From: Adineta vaga
Taxonomy: Eukaryota > Rotifera
Direction of reading: 5' to 3'
Length of the DNA: 64,000 nucleotides
Assembly (NCBI GenBank): GCA_021613535.1
Contig: CP075492.1
Location: forward strand, 17,608,001 to 17,672,000
Below the pieces are notes generated by a model. That model saw nothing but the letters and a program-made list of their open reading frames with translations. It had not been told where the DNA came from and did not search any database. The position numbers and the translations under genes are program-made. Shown in pieces: positions 45,201-58,500 of this stretch. Every line of letters starts with the position of its first letter. The first letter of the stretch is position 1.

Positions 45201-48142
45201 CTGAAGTATTGAAACTTTCGATATCTGAGTCAGGCTCAAACTCATTACGAACCCAAACTTCTGAACAGTTTGGATATGGGTTTGGTACACATATCCAGTC
45301 ACGATCATTACCAGCTTCAGTAAAACGCGAATAAGTTTTGAGTATTTGATGCCTGTCTGAGATTAACTTAATGTAAAGGATTCGAACTCAACCATGGTTA
45401 ATGACATCAGATGGTTTCGTTGAAAAACACCTTTAATAAAATTGTAAGCGTGCTGGAAGTCGTTTTTCTAAATTTCTTAGATTTTCTGCGAGATTTTCAA
45501 AACGACTATTGAGTTCGTCGCAAATACCGAAAGTTTTCTAAAGTTTCACAGCGTGTACACAGCTTTTTCTTTTTTTTTCAACGAAATCTTTCCCATTGAA
45601 TAACCTAATTCCCGTCGCAACTGAAGATCTCCTTCGACAAATGTTTCAAAAGACATGTGCAAAGACTCCCTTGTAATTGATTAATATATGCAATAATCAG
45701 GTCTTTAACACTCAAAAGCCGAATGTTTACTTCCGAGGACATCGTATTAATCGTTATAGAACGAAGCTACTATTTTCTGGGGTAAATGCGGTCAAATTGA
45801 CTGTAAAATGAGGAAAGAATCATACTAAAACATCTGTCATACACCAAAACATAGTTCTGGAATATGTACACGGAAAGAAATTTCCGGCGAATAATAAACC
45901 CTTTTTCAGCGTTTATTATTCTTCGGAAATTATTTTAGTGAATAGTTTTTTCAGTAGAATTGGCTACTCAGACATTTCTGTCTTCTGATATCACTCTAAA
46001 TAAAAAAGCTAAGGTGACCGAACCCATCAAAAGGGTTTCGTAGATTTTGAAAACCATTTCTTTTGATTTGTCAACGCATTCTGAAGCTTTTGAAATCTAC
46101 GAAACCCTTTTGATGGGTTCGATCACATTACCTTTTTTATTTAGAGTGTATATACAACGTGGACTTCGGATGATATCATTAGAAATAAGTCAAAGCTACA
46201 GTATAAAACAGCATCACAGCCTTTTAACTTTTCTACCAATACATTTTGAAGTAATAACAAAATGTTTTTTTCTGACGATACTTGGCCCTAGTAGCCCAGG
46301 TTATTATGAATTTTTCGCTCAATAAATGATATAAGATATGTTAAAATGTTATCGGAGTGAACCTTCAGTTATTCTAAATCATATTGGAAACCACTACGAT
46401 CGAAAAATTGAGAAGATCGTATATCACCCAGCTCATCTCGTTTGAAAAAACTTTTTGAGTTACTCAGCATTTTTAACTGCAGTATGTGCATACTGAGAGT
46501 CCAGAATCTCTATTTCTGTGATTAGTTCTTCCTCAGCTTCTTCAAAACTCACTTCGGCTTTTAAGGATTAATCAATGTTTTCATGCACAAGAAAATACTT
46601 TTTTATCATTTTTTGCGATGAAAATGCGTGAAGACAAAGAAAAATACTATTTCTATGCTATGAAAATCTTATAAATATCCTGAAAATGTCGAAAATGAAT
46701 TTCGTTCCCCAGAAAACGTTTTAAATGAATAATTATAGAAAAAATTGAAAGGATTAGAAGAGCTCTGAGAAAGTTTACAGGTAGAATGATTCAAAAGACC
46801 GAGCTCTTCTATTTTGTGAGAGACTTCTGATAGCTTGTTGTTCAGCACATAGAAAGCGATTATTATTTGGTTTGTTACGTACCACAAACTGATGCAGTCG
46901 TTGATGTCGAGGTTGTTGATGTTGAGCTTGATGTTGTTGAGGTTGAAGTTGTTGAGGTTGAAGTTGTTGACGTTGAGCTGGATGTTGTTGATGTTGACGT
47001 TGTGCTGGATGTTGTTGATGTTGTTGTTGAGCTTGTTGAGGTTGAAGTTGTTGACGTAGTGGTTGGTTCTTTTTTGTATGAAGAATAAATATCAAAATGA
47101 GAAAAAAAAGAATTCAGCAAGGCATAATTACAAATTGGTATTGTTTATTTGAACACTATGAATATCACTCACTTTTAACAATAACGGTAACTTCTCACGT
47201 TTACCTCGAAGTCTTCTACTCCTCCTCTTCTACAAGAATGTGAGTGTGGATTAAGATAACGACAACACCTACCTACACCTATAGTGCACTTCTAACATAG
47301 AGTGTGGAAGTCATTTTCCTTTGGGTCAAAGCAATTGTTTCACATACTATTAGTTTTCAGTTTACTCACGAAAAAAGCATTGTTCTAGTCTACTGAGTGC
47401 AATGAAAGCTAATTTTCTCCTAAAACCAGAATAGTTAATCCGCGAAAATATAATTCTAGTAAAAAGCAAAACAGCGAAAACGATTTGGAGACAAGTGGTA
47501 TGGATTTCACCATGGCAAAAATAGAGATCAAACTGCAATCTTCTATTTCCCATTTGTCAATAGACCTAGTGCAGTGACCTGGAGATGTTTGAGGTTAATG
47601 GCCACAAATTCCCAAACCCTTTGTAAACTTTCCGTCCGATAGCTTTCTGCATTGTACTCAGATCTAGTTCTAAGGAAGCTCTATTGAAGGTTTGACATGT
47701 CTGCAACGACCTTCATGAGGCAACCCAAAGTCAACACTAGATAAGTGTGGATCAATCGGTATACGGTGCGAAGATCTCTTGCTTATGGTATATTACAACT
47801 ATACTAACCTGGCGGCATTCGTGTTTCAGAAATGACTATCATTGTTGTGGTCTCTATATTTGCTTGCAAGTTGTTATTTAGATCCATGATGTTGATAAAC
47901 AATTGACATTTCGAAGTTGCCTGTTGAAAAGTGATTGCTTTACATTGAGGTTGCCCTAAACAGTCGATTTGACATTGTCGGATGTCCGGTGCAGTTGTAG
48001 TAACGAATGGCAAACAAGTTGAGTTAGCACATTGAAATTCGCATCCATTCATGATTGATATTGCAAACGACTTTGTATCTTGCATAAACGATTGTTCGTA
48101 AAGACCGAACAAAAGCAACATTGAAATTCTTATCCAATCCAT
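39268..48142 (-). CDS. Secreted PAN/apple - Thr/Ser linker - FG-GAP repeat protein (predicted three exons)
   Basis: Exon 1 is 47809-48142 (ATG; signal peptide MDWIRISMLLLFGLYEQSF). It has a PAN/apple-like Cys module: CEFQCANSTC, CQIDCLGQPQCKAITF, CQLF. Exon 2 is 46883-47068, a Thr/Ser-only mucin-like linker ending at a GTACGT donor. Exon 3 is 39268-41330, with ~14 repeats of ~47 residues (YATGSSPxSVAVVDVNNDxKPDIITANYGASTVSVLLNTG...). These are FG-GAP/VCBS beta-propeller units with Ca-binding-like DVNNDxKPD loops. All three junctions are phase 1 and total 861 codons with the stop. Intron 2 would be 5.55 kb, unusually long here, so two separate genes remain possible. Exon 2's acceptor (AAAAAAG) is weak. 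Bdelloid FG-GAP families are thought to include bacterial acquisitions; the likely role is adhesion or recognition outside the cell. Confidence 0.6.
42063..42195. repeat. 133-bp foldback inside the long intron
   Basis: ATATATGTCGTAGGCC...AGGCCAATCTAGGAT is mirrored by ATCCTAGATTGGCCT...ACAACATATAT. The inner arms also contain CCAATCC.GGATTGG palindromes. It precedes a purine-rich (GA) tract at ~42270-42380. Confidence 0.6.
45878..45932. repeat. Perfect-armed hairpin
   Basis: AAATTTCCG..GAATAATAAAC and GTTTATTATTC..CGGAAATT form a ~21-bp stem around an 11-nt loop. Confidence 0.6.
45993..46147. mobile_element. 155-bp MITE-like element
   Basis: Terminal inverted repeats of ~55 bp: ACTCTAAATAAAAAAG at the left, its complement at the right, and CGAACCCATCAAAAGGGTTTC in both arms. 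No coding capacity. Confidence 0.7.
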
Positions 48143-50263
48143 AACTCTTTTAGTCAGACTTTAACTTGACAGCAACAATTGTATTTAGAATAAAATGAAT
48201 ATCAACTGCTACTAGTAGATGCCTTTTTATTCTCTTTTTTTCCCTCTTCTAGAATAAGAATATACTTTTTGTCTTAACCTATAGTTTGAAAAAAAGAGTC
48301 ATATCTTGGTGTAATATTCAAAATTACTACATGAAATATTCATGATGAGAATGGTGTGCTGGTTTTCCTTCAAACATTCTGAATAAGTCATGCGCTCAAA
48401 AATACTGCTGTTTCATAGATATTGCGCAGATGGTGGGCGAAACAGCACATCTTTTTTCTTCGTGTTCAGTGTGGGATAAAAAAAAGAAATGAAACAACAC
48501 AAAGGAGAATGTATTATTATGATGAATGCTTGTCTAAGTTCTTTTATCTAATGACATCGATCTATTCAATATTTAGTTGTTCATTTTCATTCTTTCTTCC
48601 AATTCGATGTTGCTATTGTAAAACTCGACCCTGACATCGCTCCTGTTCATATTTGTATCTGTAACATAGATCTCAATGGCAGCACTAAAGCATCAATAAT
48701 TAATGACTTTCCATTTCATAATATTTTTCACTTCATCGCGATCTTCAAACAAGCCTCTAATTATTGATCCTGTGATAGTTTTGAGAAGAAGCACAAATAA
48801 GACTATACAAGTAGAGTTTTACCATGAACAGTTTCCATTGTTCTAGAAAAGTTTTCTTTATTTCTCTGTGTGACAAAACAATCTGAGCAAATTCATTTAA
48901 CATTACACAAATACATAGATTTTTCCTCGATTTGTTTGGAAATTTTTGAGAAAGTAGACATTAATAAACAATTCGTTTACAAAAGTTTGTTCAAATGAGT
49001 GAAGTATTGTTTGTCAATCGTTATTAAAACTACTTGACTACCATATCCTATACTACCTACAATATCTAAATGTTTGAAGTAAATTTATTACTAAACTAAT
49101 GAATTCATTACCATAAGTTCTAGTTGGAATTTTCATCTTTCCTTCTTTCATAACATTTGAAGAAAAAGAAAACAATCTCATCGACAAAAAACTGTTGCTA
49201 TACACAACGTTGTGCAACTGAAGATTGATATGAAAGAACGTTTATTTTTTACCTACATATAGAGAGTGTGCATTAAGCATATTGTTTTGTAGTGAATTAT
49301 GTTATAGTTAGTTCTTGAAAAAACTGTTTAGTGATGTCGAAGTATCTCACAAATGAGACGAATAATCAATGAAGAATACGTTTAATATCGACTTAAGAAA
49401 GAAAATTCACTTTTATACAATAATATTTTAACATTGAAAAACAATTGGAAATTATATAAAAATGAGAATGCTTCCTATTCCCAAAAGTTACACATTCCTG
49501 CACTCCCTTCCCACCCTGAATAGCTATCCGTCAATTCCGGAATAACGTAACCCACCGTTACCAACGGATGCCAGTCAATACCAGGAATTCCTGCTTCGCA
49601 TTTCCCTCAAATCCATCGAATAACATGAAATTCCTGGTCATTTCTGCCTATTCCGGAATTCGAGCAGATCCGGAATCGGTGGGAATTAACAGCAGTTTCT
49701 TGTCGTTCCAGCCTGTTTTGGAGGTTACAGCATTGGCTGGGTGGCGAATGGTGATGCGGGAGGAGAAATCGATATGTAAGGCGCGACTTATGACCGGTGA
49801 AATTAGTATAAATCAGAAGAGAAATTGATCCAGGTCGAAGATTTGCTGTGTATATATGAGTATACGTAGCCGATGGTATGCAAGAATTCCTAATTGATGT
49901 GAGGTGAAAGGGCCAATGATATTTAATGACTCGACAAGTTATGAGGGTGATTAGCTGTTGTTGAAAATGATGAAGAGAAAAGCATTTGAGTGAGAACTTT
50001 ATTTTTGGAATCACTTGCTTCTGCGTCGCAGGATAGTTGATTGTGTACTTGTTAGTATGTTTCGAATATTCAGTCTTTTAGATTCACTAATTTGTTCTTT
50101 TTTTATTCCGGCTGTGTAGTTTCTGACTTGCCTGGTGACCGAGCCTCTAGCGCACTTTCATCCTAGTCGACCGACCAAGCATTCCGCACATCCACACCCT
50201 CAAGATGCAAATCGTCAATTTAGCATCGATTTTTTTTTTGAAATTCTATTCAATGAGTTATTA
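48143..50263. other. Intergenic, no supported gene
   Basis: AT-rich to ~49480. A GC-richer block follows at 49500-49830 with GGAATTCC/TTCCGGAAT words, similar in style to 8290-8480 and probably an old repeat. One CACACCCTCAAG word lies at 50192-50203. No conserved ORF was seen on either strand. Confidence 0.4.
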
Positions 50264-50645
50264 CATCGGTGTGAAGCTAGCACCACGTAACTAGCACGAA
50301 AAGCTAAGATTTAGCTAAAAATTTTTCTAAAAATGAATTCCCGTCCATAAAAAGTAGTCTATTCGATGCAGAATTTAATTCTGAATCGAATGGTGAAACT
50401 TTTATCCATAGGAAAACGATCGGGAAAATTTTACCTAGATCTTTACTTTTCTTTTGCATAGAGCAAAAAATCCAGATGAAATTTTCCCGATCGTTTTCCC
50501 GTGGATAAAAGTTTCACCATTCGATGCAGAGTTTAATTCTGAATCGAATAGACTAGTTTTTATGGACGGGAATTCATTTTTAGAAAAAATTTTAGCTAAA
50601 TCTTAGTTTTTCGTGCTAGTTACGTGGTGCTAGCTTCACACCGAT
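50264..50645. mobile_element. 382-bp foldback element truncating the Helitron
   Basis: Starts ATCGGTGTGAAGCTAGCACC and ends in its reverse complement. The arms are ~170 bp and >90% paired, including CGATCGGGAAAATTTT and GAATTCCCGTCCATAAAAA. The Helitron reading frame enters its right arm and stops there. Confidence 0.8.
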
Positions 50646-53600
50646 CTCGTTGTTCTCTATTTAATGTAAATTCATCAACAATGCTTTTGTGAGTGCAATA
50701 TGTGGAGCTAATTATTGACGCAACAGGAAGAATATAAGTGTAGGTATTGTTATTTGTTGAATTCATCAGTGTTAGAACTGTATCATCCATACTTTCATCA
50801 TCGGATGCATTATCTATTTTACGGTCATTTCCAGTAATTAAATTTCGTCTAACTTTTTCCCTTTCAGTTTTCAGTTGTTCTTGCCATTTTATATTGAGTT
50901 TGATGAGATTTGGTGTTGAAGAAACGAAGGGTATTATCTGTGACGTATTGTTTTCATCAGAAAATTCATTAGTTAAATATTGAATAGGAGCTACAAAAAA
51001 AGGTTCAAAATTGTTATTCTTCTTTAAATGATATAGGTAGAATATACTCACTATCTGCTTGAGCAAATCGTCCAACTGTCTCAACTGATTTAATTGCTTT
51101 TTCAATATATAAATTTTCTGTTAATTTCTTCATACTATTTGATGCAGTTGCAGTATATTCGTTTAGATTTCCAAGCAGTTCAAGCAAATCTTCATTATCA
51201 CTATTATCATCATAATTATCATATGTGTTTTGATTTGTTGGAAGTAATTCGGGATCGATGGTATCTTTCTCGACTTCAGCTTCAGTAATAACTTGAAGTA
51301 AATGCTCATCTCGATCATTTTTACATTCATGTAAAAGTTGGATATTTTCTATAATATTCCACGAATGTGCAGATATATGATGTTGACGAGATTCAAATGC
51401 ATCCGTCCATTTTTGATTAACATTACAAAGATCACTTACAGTACGCCAAGGTACAAAAAGTGTAAGAATAGCTCTGCAGTATCGTTCTTGAGTATCATCC
51501 CGATCTCGTCGAGGAATTTGAGGACCAAAAAGAACTGGAACGTGACATTCACTATATTTCATCATAAGATGTGTTTTTGTTTGAGGATGCTGTATTTGAA
51601 AAGGAAAACGTTCATTAGGTGGTCGACCCCTTCGATTATCTCGTTCTTCTTGTATTATAGAGCTTTCACTTAAATATTTTAAATCTGCTGCATTGATTTT
51701 TTTCTTATAAAATGCACTAACAAAATCGTATAAGCATATGTTATCGAGAGTATCTGAACGACATTGATAATCAATTCGTGTATTGACTAGTACGAAACTA
51801 TTTTGGTTGTCAGTAGATTGAATTTGAAAGTTTTCTTCATCATTATTTTCTCCATTTGCATTTTCATCATCTAATACATTTTCATTTTCATCTTCGTCAT
51901 CGATTACATCTATATGTAAAAAAAGGAAACATGTATATTTTCATTTGATCATTACAAGCATATTGATTCGTTTCGTTAATTACCGAAGAAAAAAGATGTC
52001 GAGATAATTGCACTCAATGTGTGAATCACTCATTTATGTGATATATCAACGAATATTCACTGAAACACCTTTGTCTAAATCTATTTGTTTCGAAATCAAC
52101 TAGAGAAGTATCGCAATTATATGTAATAAGAATTGTTTAACCATACTGAATACCATATTGGATATCCTATTGTTCCTCGTTATGTGATAAATACGTAACG
52201 ATGATTGTTTTTCTTCTTTTAACTTTCATTCATTGTTTATTGATTGTTTTTATAAACTAAGTGTTCTCTTTCTTTCTTCCTTTCATCACGAACATGTATT
52301 GTCTTATCGTTTTGCAAGTATACATCATAAGTAATTTTTCTTTCTCTTCTTTCTCTTTCTCCTCGTCTTTATCCTTCTCCCTCTCCGTCTCTCTCTCGAT
52401 TCATATATACGCAAGAAAAAAAACCTTGTTTAGTAAAAAAAAACTCTAGAGCAGGTGGATGACAAAAAATCATGATGTTACCTTGTGAATTAACTTCTAA
52501 ATTTTGTTTAATACGTAATTCATCCAATTCTGTTTGTAAGTACCGTTCAGTTTGAACTAAATAAAGTCCTTGAAAATTGTGTGTTGTATAATGATCATCC
52601 CAGTTCATGAGATAGGAAGCAACTTGTACTCCAGATAATTCTTGTTGAGAGGCAAGTGCATTATAACAACGTAAAACCAGTTTCCGTGATCTCTCGATGA
52701 TATTCTCTGTGTCCGTTTGGTCAGAGATGTTTGTAAATGATGTAACACTTTTTTGAATAAGAGAGAAGGTATCATGAAAAGAAAGACTCATTTTTGTAAC
52801 ATAATCAGTAATGTAGTAGACTAGAGCTTTAGCATCGCTACCACTCCATATAAACTTAATATCCATATTGGAACGACAGCCTGATATAAGATATTCATTA
52901 AAATTATTAATCATAGGATGTGACCGTCGCATAGATATATGACCAGTTTCAGGATCGATTGTCGATACCTCCACCAATTTGCGTGGTAAACGTAGACGAC
53001 AAATCTTTTTGTCACCTTGGTAGAGGTCATAGTATTTATAGCATGTATCGGTGTGGTTGTGAGTGTTCTCTGCTTCGACGAGTCGTATTACATCTGCACG
53101 AAATCGTGCTGGAAGATCGAGTGATGATGGATTCGGAGTAGGTAAGCACGCTGGAAGTAGTCTTGATTGTATATTTGAAGTATTCATAACTAAATAAGCA
53201 ATCTTTATTGTGTATCTTATTGATAATATTTCAAATGAAATCATACCATATGTCGATCGATCGGACGTTGGTGTTTGTAACGGTTCGTTGCGTGTAGGAG
53301 ATGCATAAGGTATCGATAAAGATCGAATCGAAGTCGATGGAGATCCGCTAAGTATCGGTGGTGATACGTATGGAATCGATGGAGACAATAGTCCTTTGAT
53401 TGGCGTTGACCAGACAGTAGAAGGATTCGAATGATCTGTATTTTGGTCTTGATCTGTAATATCACTAGTGCGTGCAGCTGTGTAGAGATTATCCGTTGTT
53501 GCTAGTTGTGGTGAAGTACTCAATGATTGGAAAACTGAAAGAACAAAAAATAGGAATGGTATTGACGTGAAAAGAAAAAACTAGTATTACTACCAGATAT

Positions 53601-54089
53601 ATCGGGTGCCTGTTTGTCTTTGAAATCATCTAGGTCTTCTTTGATAATATCTTCTAAGTATTCTATAAGTTTTTCACGAAAATTTGAATCTTGAATCTTT
53701 TCCTTCATATCAGCTGGTTTCATATTGTGATCCAGCCAGATCAGAAGATGCAAATGTAGTGAACCTCGTCCTTGACTTTCAATAGTACCAAAGTAAGCTT
53801 TTACAGGACCGAGTACCCCACCAATAATCATTGTATCTAAGATATTAGAAATTAATACATGAAAAAACTTAGCTGTCGCAACAGGATGAGAAGCGATAAT
53901 TTCAGCACGTTTGTATGTATCCATTAATTGTCCTGCTCGCACATTGTCTAGATCTAGCTTGACACCCGCAAAATATAATGCTACGGGACTATGAATATCA
54001 GCTGGATTGATAGTTAAAAAAATACTTGGTGATCCTTGATTGAATATTAACCCTTTGAAGCCCACGGCTTGTCTAGTGAATAGATTCAT
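50646..54089 (-). pseudogene. Helitron Rep protein, helicase missing
   Basis: Minus-strand blocks in order. 53590-54089: Helitron N/Rep domain with FLTINPADIHSPV and the HUH motif in GRGSLHLHLLIWLD. 52440-53523: two-tyrosine motif YYITDYVTK with the conserved Lys, and the RSHPMINNFNEYLISGCRSNMD segment. 51014-51912: PQIPRRDRDD...YCRAILTLFVPWR, the linker seen before the helicase. 50646-50993: ends FTLNREQ, the entry to the Pif1-type helicase. The helicase is absent, cut by the foldback element. A 500-bp break (51913-52440) with a TC-rich microsatellite splits the frame and may be an intron or insertion. Rep nicks and rejoins DNA in rolling-circle transposition. This copy cannot be autonomous. 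Confidence 0.8.
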
Positions 54090-54241
54090 TTGATATTTTC
54101 TATTTTAAGTAGCTATCATAAGTACTTCATATATTAGATAAAACTTTCCGGAAATATGTTAATCTAGAACAGCTGGAGAGGCAACAAATTTATTTACAAA
54201 AATATGTACAGAAATATATACAAAATTTACAGAAAAAATGA

Positions 54242-54766
54242 CTACAATATGCTTTTATGATATTTGTAAAAGCAATTTCTTTTATTACTTATACAGAAAG
54301 CTCTATTACAATGAGTACAGTGATATGAACTTTGATAAGAATTTTTCTTTGTACTACAATATGCACGTCGTCGTTGAGCACCAATAATTGGAAGATGATG
54401 TTCATTTTTTTGTCGTCCATAAGTATTTGTTTGTTCACATATAAAATGAAATAATTCTTCAGTAAATAATAACATAAAGGCATCAATAGGCCGAAGTTGA
54501 AGACCACCTTGTGGTAATACATAAGATACACCAGTAAATGGTTTTAGTGTCCTGTTTGAACAATCATCATTCCAATCCCAATTATTCTCGTATTCTTAGT
54601 CATCTGATAAACTATTATCACCAGATTCAGATGCATCACCATCAGATTCAGATAAATCATCACTAGATTCAGATAGATTATCATCAAGTTCAGAGCTATC
54701 ACTCGAATCGCTGACTTGCGAAGAAGTATTATTATGATAAGAATCATCTTCACTTGAACTCATCAT
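54242..54766 (-). pseudogene. piggyBac transposase with catalytic core deleted
   Basis: ATG 54766 begins a Ser/Asp/Glu-rich head (SSEDDSYHNN; repeats of SESDD) typical of piggyBac N-termini. An in-frame TAA lies at 54596-54598. The frame then reads PIDAFMLLFTEELFHFICEQ and TNTYGRQKNEHHLP (N-terminal domain). It passes straight into AYCSTKKNSYQSSYHCTHCN...CFYKYH (the C-terminal zinc ribbon). About 400 residues holding the DDD core are missing without a frame change. It is an inactive internal-deletion derivative, or a non-catalytic DNA-binding remnant. A second piggyBac relic is at 2087-3590. Confidence 0.75.
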
Positions 54767-55502
54767 TTCCTTCTTTGTGTTTTATTTATAGATGATCAAT
54801 TTTGAAATATACAACAAACTGATTCTGTCAGATATTGTAGAACTTATGTATATGATAAAGAACAATAGAAATTTAAACTAGACCCTATCGAATAACGGTT
54901 TTCACTACAATAAAATAATTTAGCTAGTTAATTTCTAGAACATCATTAGTGACTTATAGAACTAGAAATGTATTTGAAAAGCAGAATTAGGAAAATTTTT
55001 CTTATTACAGATAATATAAATATTGTGATAGATGTCGCGCACATACAACCGATATATCATATAGATAACGATCATTAGTTGATAAAAGCATTCACTCTGA
55101 TCTATTTGTTAGATAGCTATTACAGAATTCTACCACTTAAAGCTATAATTAAGTTTCATCAAAAAATCTGGAAATTGGTATAAAATAAACTATTTTACTA
55201 TCTTAGCTTATAATCATTTCCATTGCATAAATGAGTTTGTAGTAGTTTTAATTTTCACCTAGACGTATACGGCATTACTTTCTCTATAAAATAAAAAAAA
55301 CCGCAGTCAAATATCTAAAAGCGTTCACGTTTTATTAAAAAAATAAAAAAGTGTACGATATATAGTACAGTGGGCCTCAAACAGTTAAACAAATGGTACT
55401 GGGAAATAGCATAGTTCTTTTTCTTTCAAATATGCAAAGATGGAGCCTTCCTAAAGCTATAAAGCAGAAACTACAAACGAACGAGAACAATATTTCGTAG
55501 AA
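54767..55502. other. Intergenic
   Basis: AT-rich, no ORF or repeat that I can support between the piggyBac remnant and the FG-GAP gene. Confidence 0.4.
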
Positions 55503-58500
55503 TCAACATGTTTGTACAAATAGGCTTAAACTATCAGTTCCATCGTTGATAACCATTAGATCCAATTTCTCATCATTATTGAAATCACCGACAGCAATAA
55601 ACATTGGATAAGTACCATATCCTGTAGAAAACAGAATTATATTCTTAAATATACCATTTCCATATCCTAGCAAAACACCAATATTGTTCGAGTGATAATT
55701 AGCCACAATAACATCCAATATTCCGTCTGCATTCAAATCATGAACTGCAACAAAATAAGGACCAGAGCTATAGCCTGTTGAATACTCTGTTTGATTACCA
55801 AAAGCACCATTGCCATGTCCCAAAAAAATAACAATATTATCAGTACCATAATTGGTGACAACGATATCGAGTTGAACATCGTTGTTAAAATCACCGACAC
55901 CTATCGAATATGGAGACGAACTAGCACCAGTCTCATACAGTACCTGATTTTGAAAAGATAAATTGCCGTATCCAATAAAAACACCAAAACAATTACTACC
56001 GGAGTAGACTACAACGATGTCTCTTCGACCATCATTGTTGAAATCACCAGTGGCTACATCTCGTGGTCTTGACCCATTGACAGTTACCAGCTTCGTTTGA
56101 GGAACAAGTATTATATTACTATATCCAAAAAGAACACTTATGGTATTATCCAGAGAATTGACGAGAACAATATCCAGTCGAGCATCATTATTGAAATCAC
56201 CAACAGCTACAGATGCTGGTTTTAGACCTGTTGAACATATGACTTGATTTTGAAATGAGCCATTGCCATATCCGAGAAGATCACTTACAGTATTACTGAA
56301 AGAATTGACGTGAACAATATCCAGTCGAGCATCATTATTGAAATCACCAACAGCTACAGATATTGGTCCGGTATCCGTTGAATATGTGACTTGACTTTCA
56401 AATGAGCCATTGCCATGTCCAAGAAGAATACTTACAGTACTATCCACATAATTGGCGACAACAATGTCCAGTCGAGCATCATTATTGAAATCGCCAACAG
56501 CTACAGATATTGGTCCGGTATCCATTGAATATGTGATTTGACTCTTAAATGAGCCATTGCCATGTCCAAGAAGAACACTTGCAGTACTACCGTCATAATT
56601 GGCGACAACAATATCCAATTGAGTATCATTGTTGAAATCGCCAACAGCTACAGCTTTTGGTCCTGCACCCGTTGAAGATGTGATTTGACTTTCAAATGAG
56701 CCATTGCCATGTCCAAGAAGAATACTTACAGTATTACTGGCAAAATTAGCGACAACAATATCCAATTGAGTATCATTATTGAAATCGCCAACAGCTACAG
56801 ATGCTGGTCTTCGACCCGTTGAATATGTGATTTGACTTTCAAATGAGCCATTGCCATGTCCAAGAAGAACACTTACACTACTACCGTCATAATTGGCGAC
56901 AACAATATCCAATTGAGTATCATTATTGAAATCGCCAACTGCTACAGATGCTGGTTTTCGACCCGTTGAATATGTGATTTGACTTTCAAATGAGCCATTG
57001 CCATGCCCAAGAAAAATACTTACAGTATTACTGGCTGAATTAACGACAACAATATCCAATCGAGTATCATTATTGAAATCACTAACTGCTACAGCTGCTG
57101 GCTGCCCACCAGTTGAATAAGTGATCTGGCTTTCAAACAGAGCATTATCGAATGCAATAAAAATATCAATTCTATCGTCATTCTCATAGCTCACAATAAT
57201 ATCTGATTGTTTATCGTTGTTCAAATTATCGCCAACGACAATCCATGGTTTGGAATCTAATGTGACAAAATTATTTATCTGAGGTACAAACAATCCGTTT
57301 TCATTTCCGAGAAATATATCCAGCGTTCTACTACCATAATTTGCCACAACGATGTCATTTTCAGCATCAGCTTGGAAGTGACTGACGGCGATCGATAGAG
57401 GATGTGAATTTGGGGCAGTACTAAACAGTTTCTGTTGTGCAAAAGTAGTATTACTGTATCCAAGAAATAAAGCAAGATTATTAGTACCAAAATTAGCTAT
57501 GAGAAAATCCAGTTGGCCATCCCTGTTAAAATCGGCAACAGCAACGCTGCGTATTTTGGCACCCATACCAGATGCATAAGTCACTGTATTAAAAAGAGTA
57601 CCTTTATTGTATTGAATGATCATAGTCAGAGTATTATCCAAAAAATTGCTCGAAACAATATCCAATCGATTATCATTGTTGAAGTCACCAACAGCAACAG
57701 ATATTGGTCCTGTACCCGTTGAATATGTGACTTGACTTTCAAATGAGCCATTGCCATGTCCAAGAAGAACACTTAGAGTATTCTCCACAATATTGACGAC
57801 AACAATATCCAATCGAGTATCATTATTGAAATCGCCAACAGCTGCAGACATTGGTACTAGACCTGTGGAATATGTTGTTTGATTTTGAAACGAGCCATTG
57901 CCATGTCCAAGAAGAACACTTATAGTATTACTGCCAGAATTAACGACAACAATATCCAGTCGAGCATCATTATTGAAATCACCAACAACTACAGATTCTG
58001 GGCTTAGACCTGTTGAATATGTTGTTTGATTTTGAGATGAGCCATTGCCATGCCCAAGGAGAACACTTACAGTATTACTGCCAGAATTAACGACAACAAT
58101 ATCCAGTCGAGCATCATTATTGAAATCACCAACAGCAACAGATATTGGTCCTGTACCCGTTGAATATGTTGTTTGATTTTGAAATGAGCCATTGCCATGC
58201 CCAAGGAGAACACTTACAGTATTACTGCCAGAATTAACGACAACAATATCCAGTCGAGCATCATTATTGAAATCACCAACAGCTACAGCTTTTGGTGCTG
58301 CACCCGTTGAATACGTGATTTGACTTTCGAATGAGCCATTGCCATGTCCAAGAAGAATACTTACAGTATTACTGCCAGAATTAACGACAACAATATCCAA
58401 TCGAGTATCATTATTGAAATCACCAACAACTACAGATTCTGGGCTTAGACCTGTTGAATATATTGTTTGATTTTGAAATGTGCCATTGCCATGTCCTAGA

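Noticed and set aside
46867-47088. Plus-strand Val/Asp/Glu repeat frame
   Set aside because: It is the antisense of the Thr/Ser linker exon of the PAN/FG-GAP gene, which has proper splice sites and phase.
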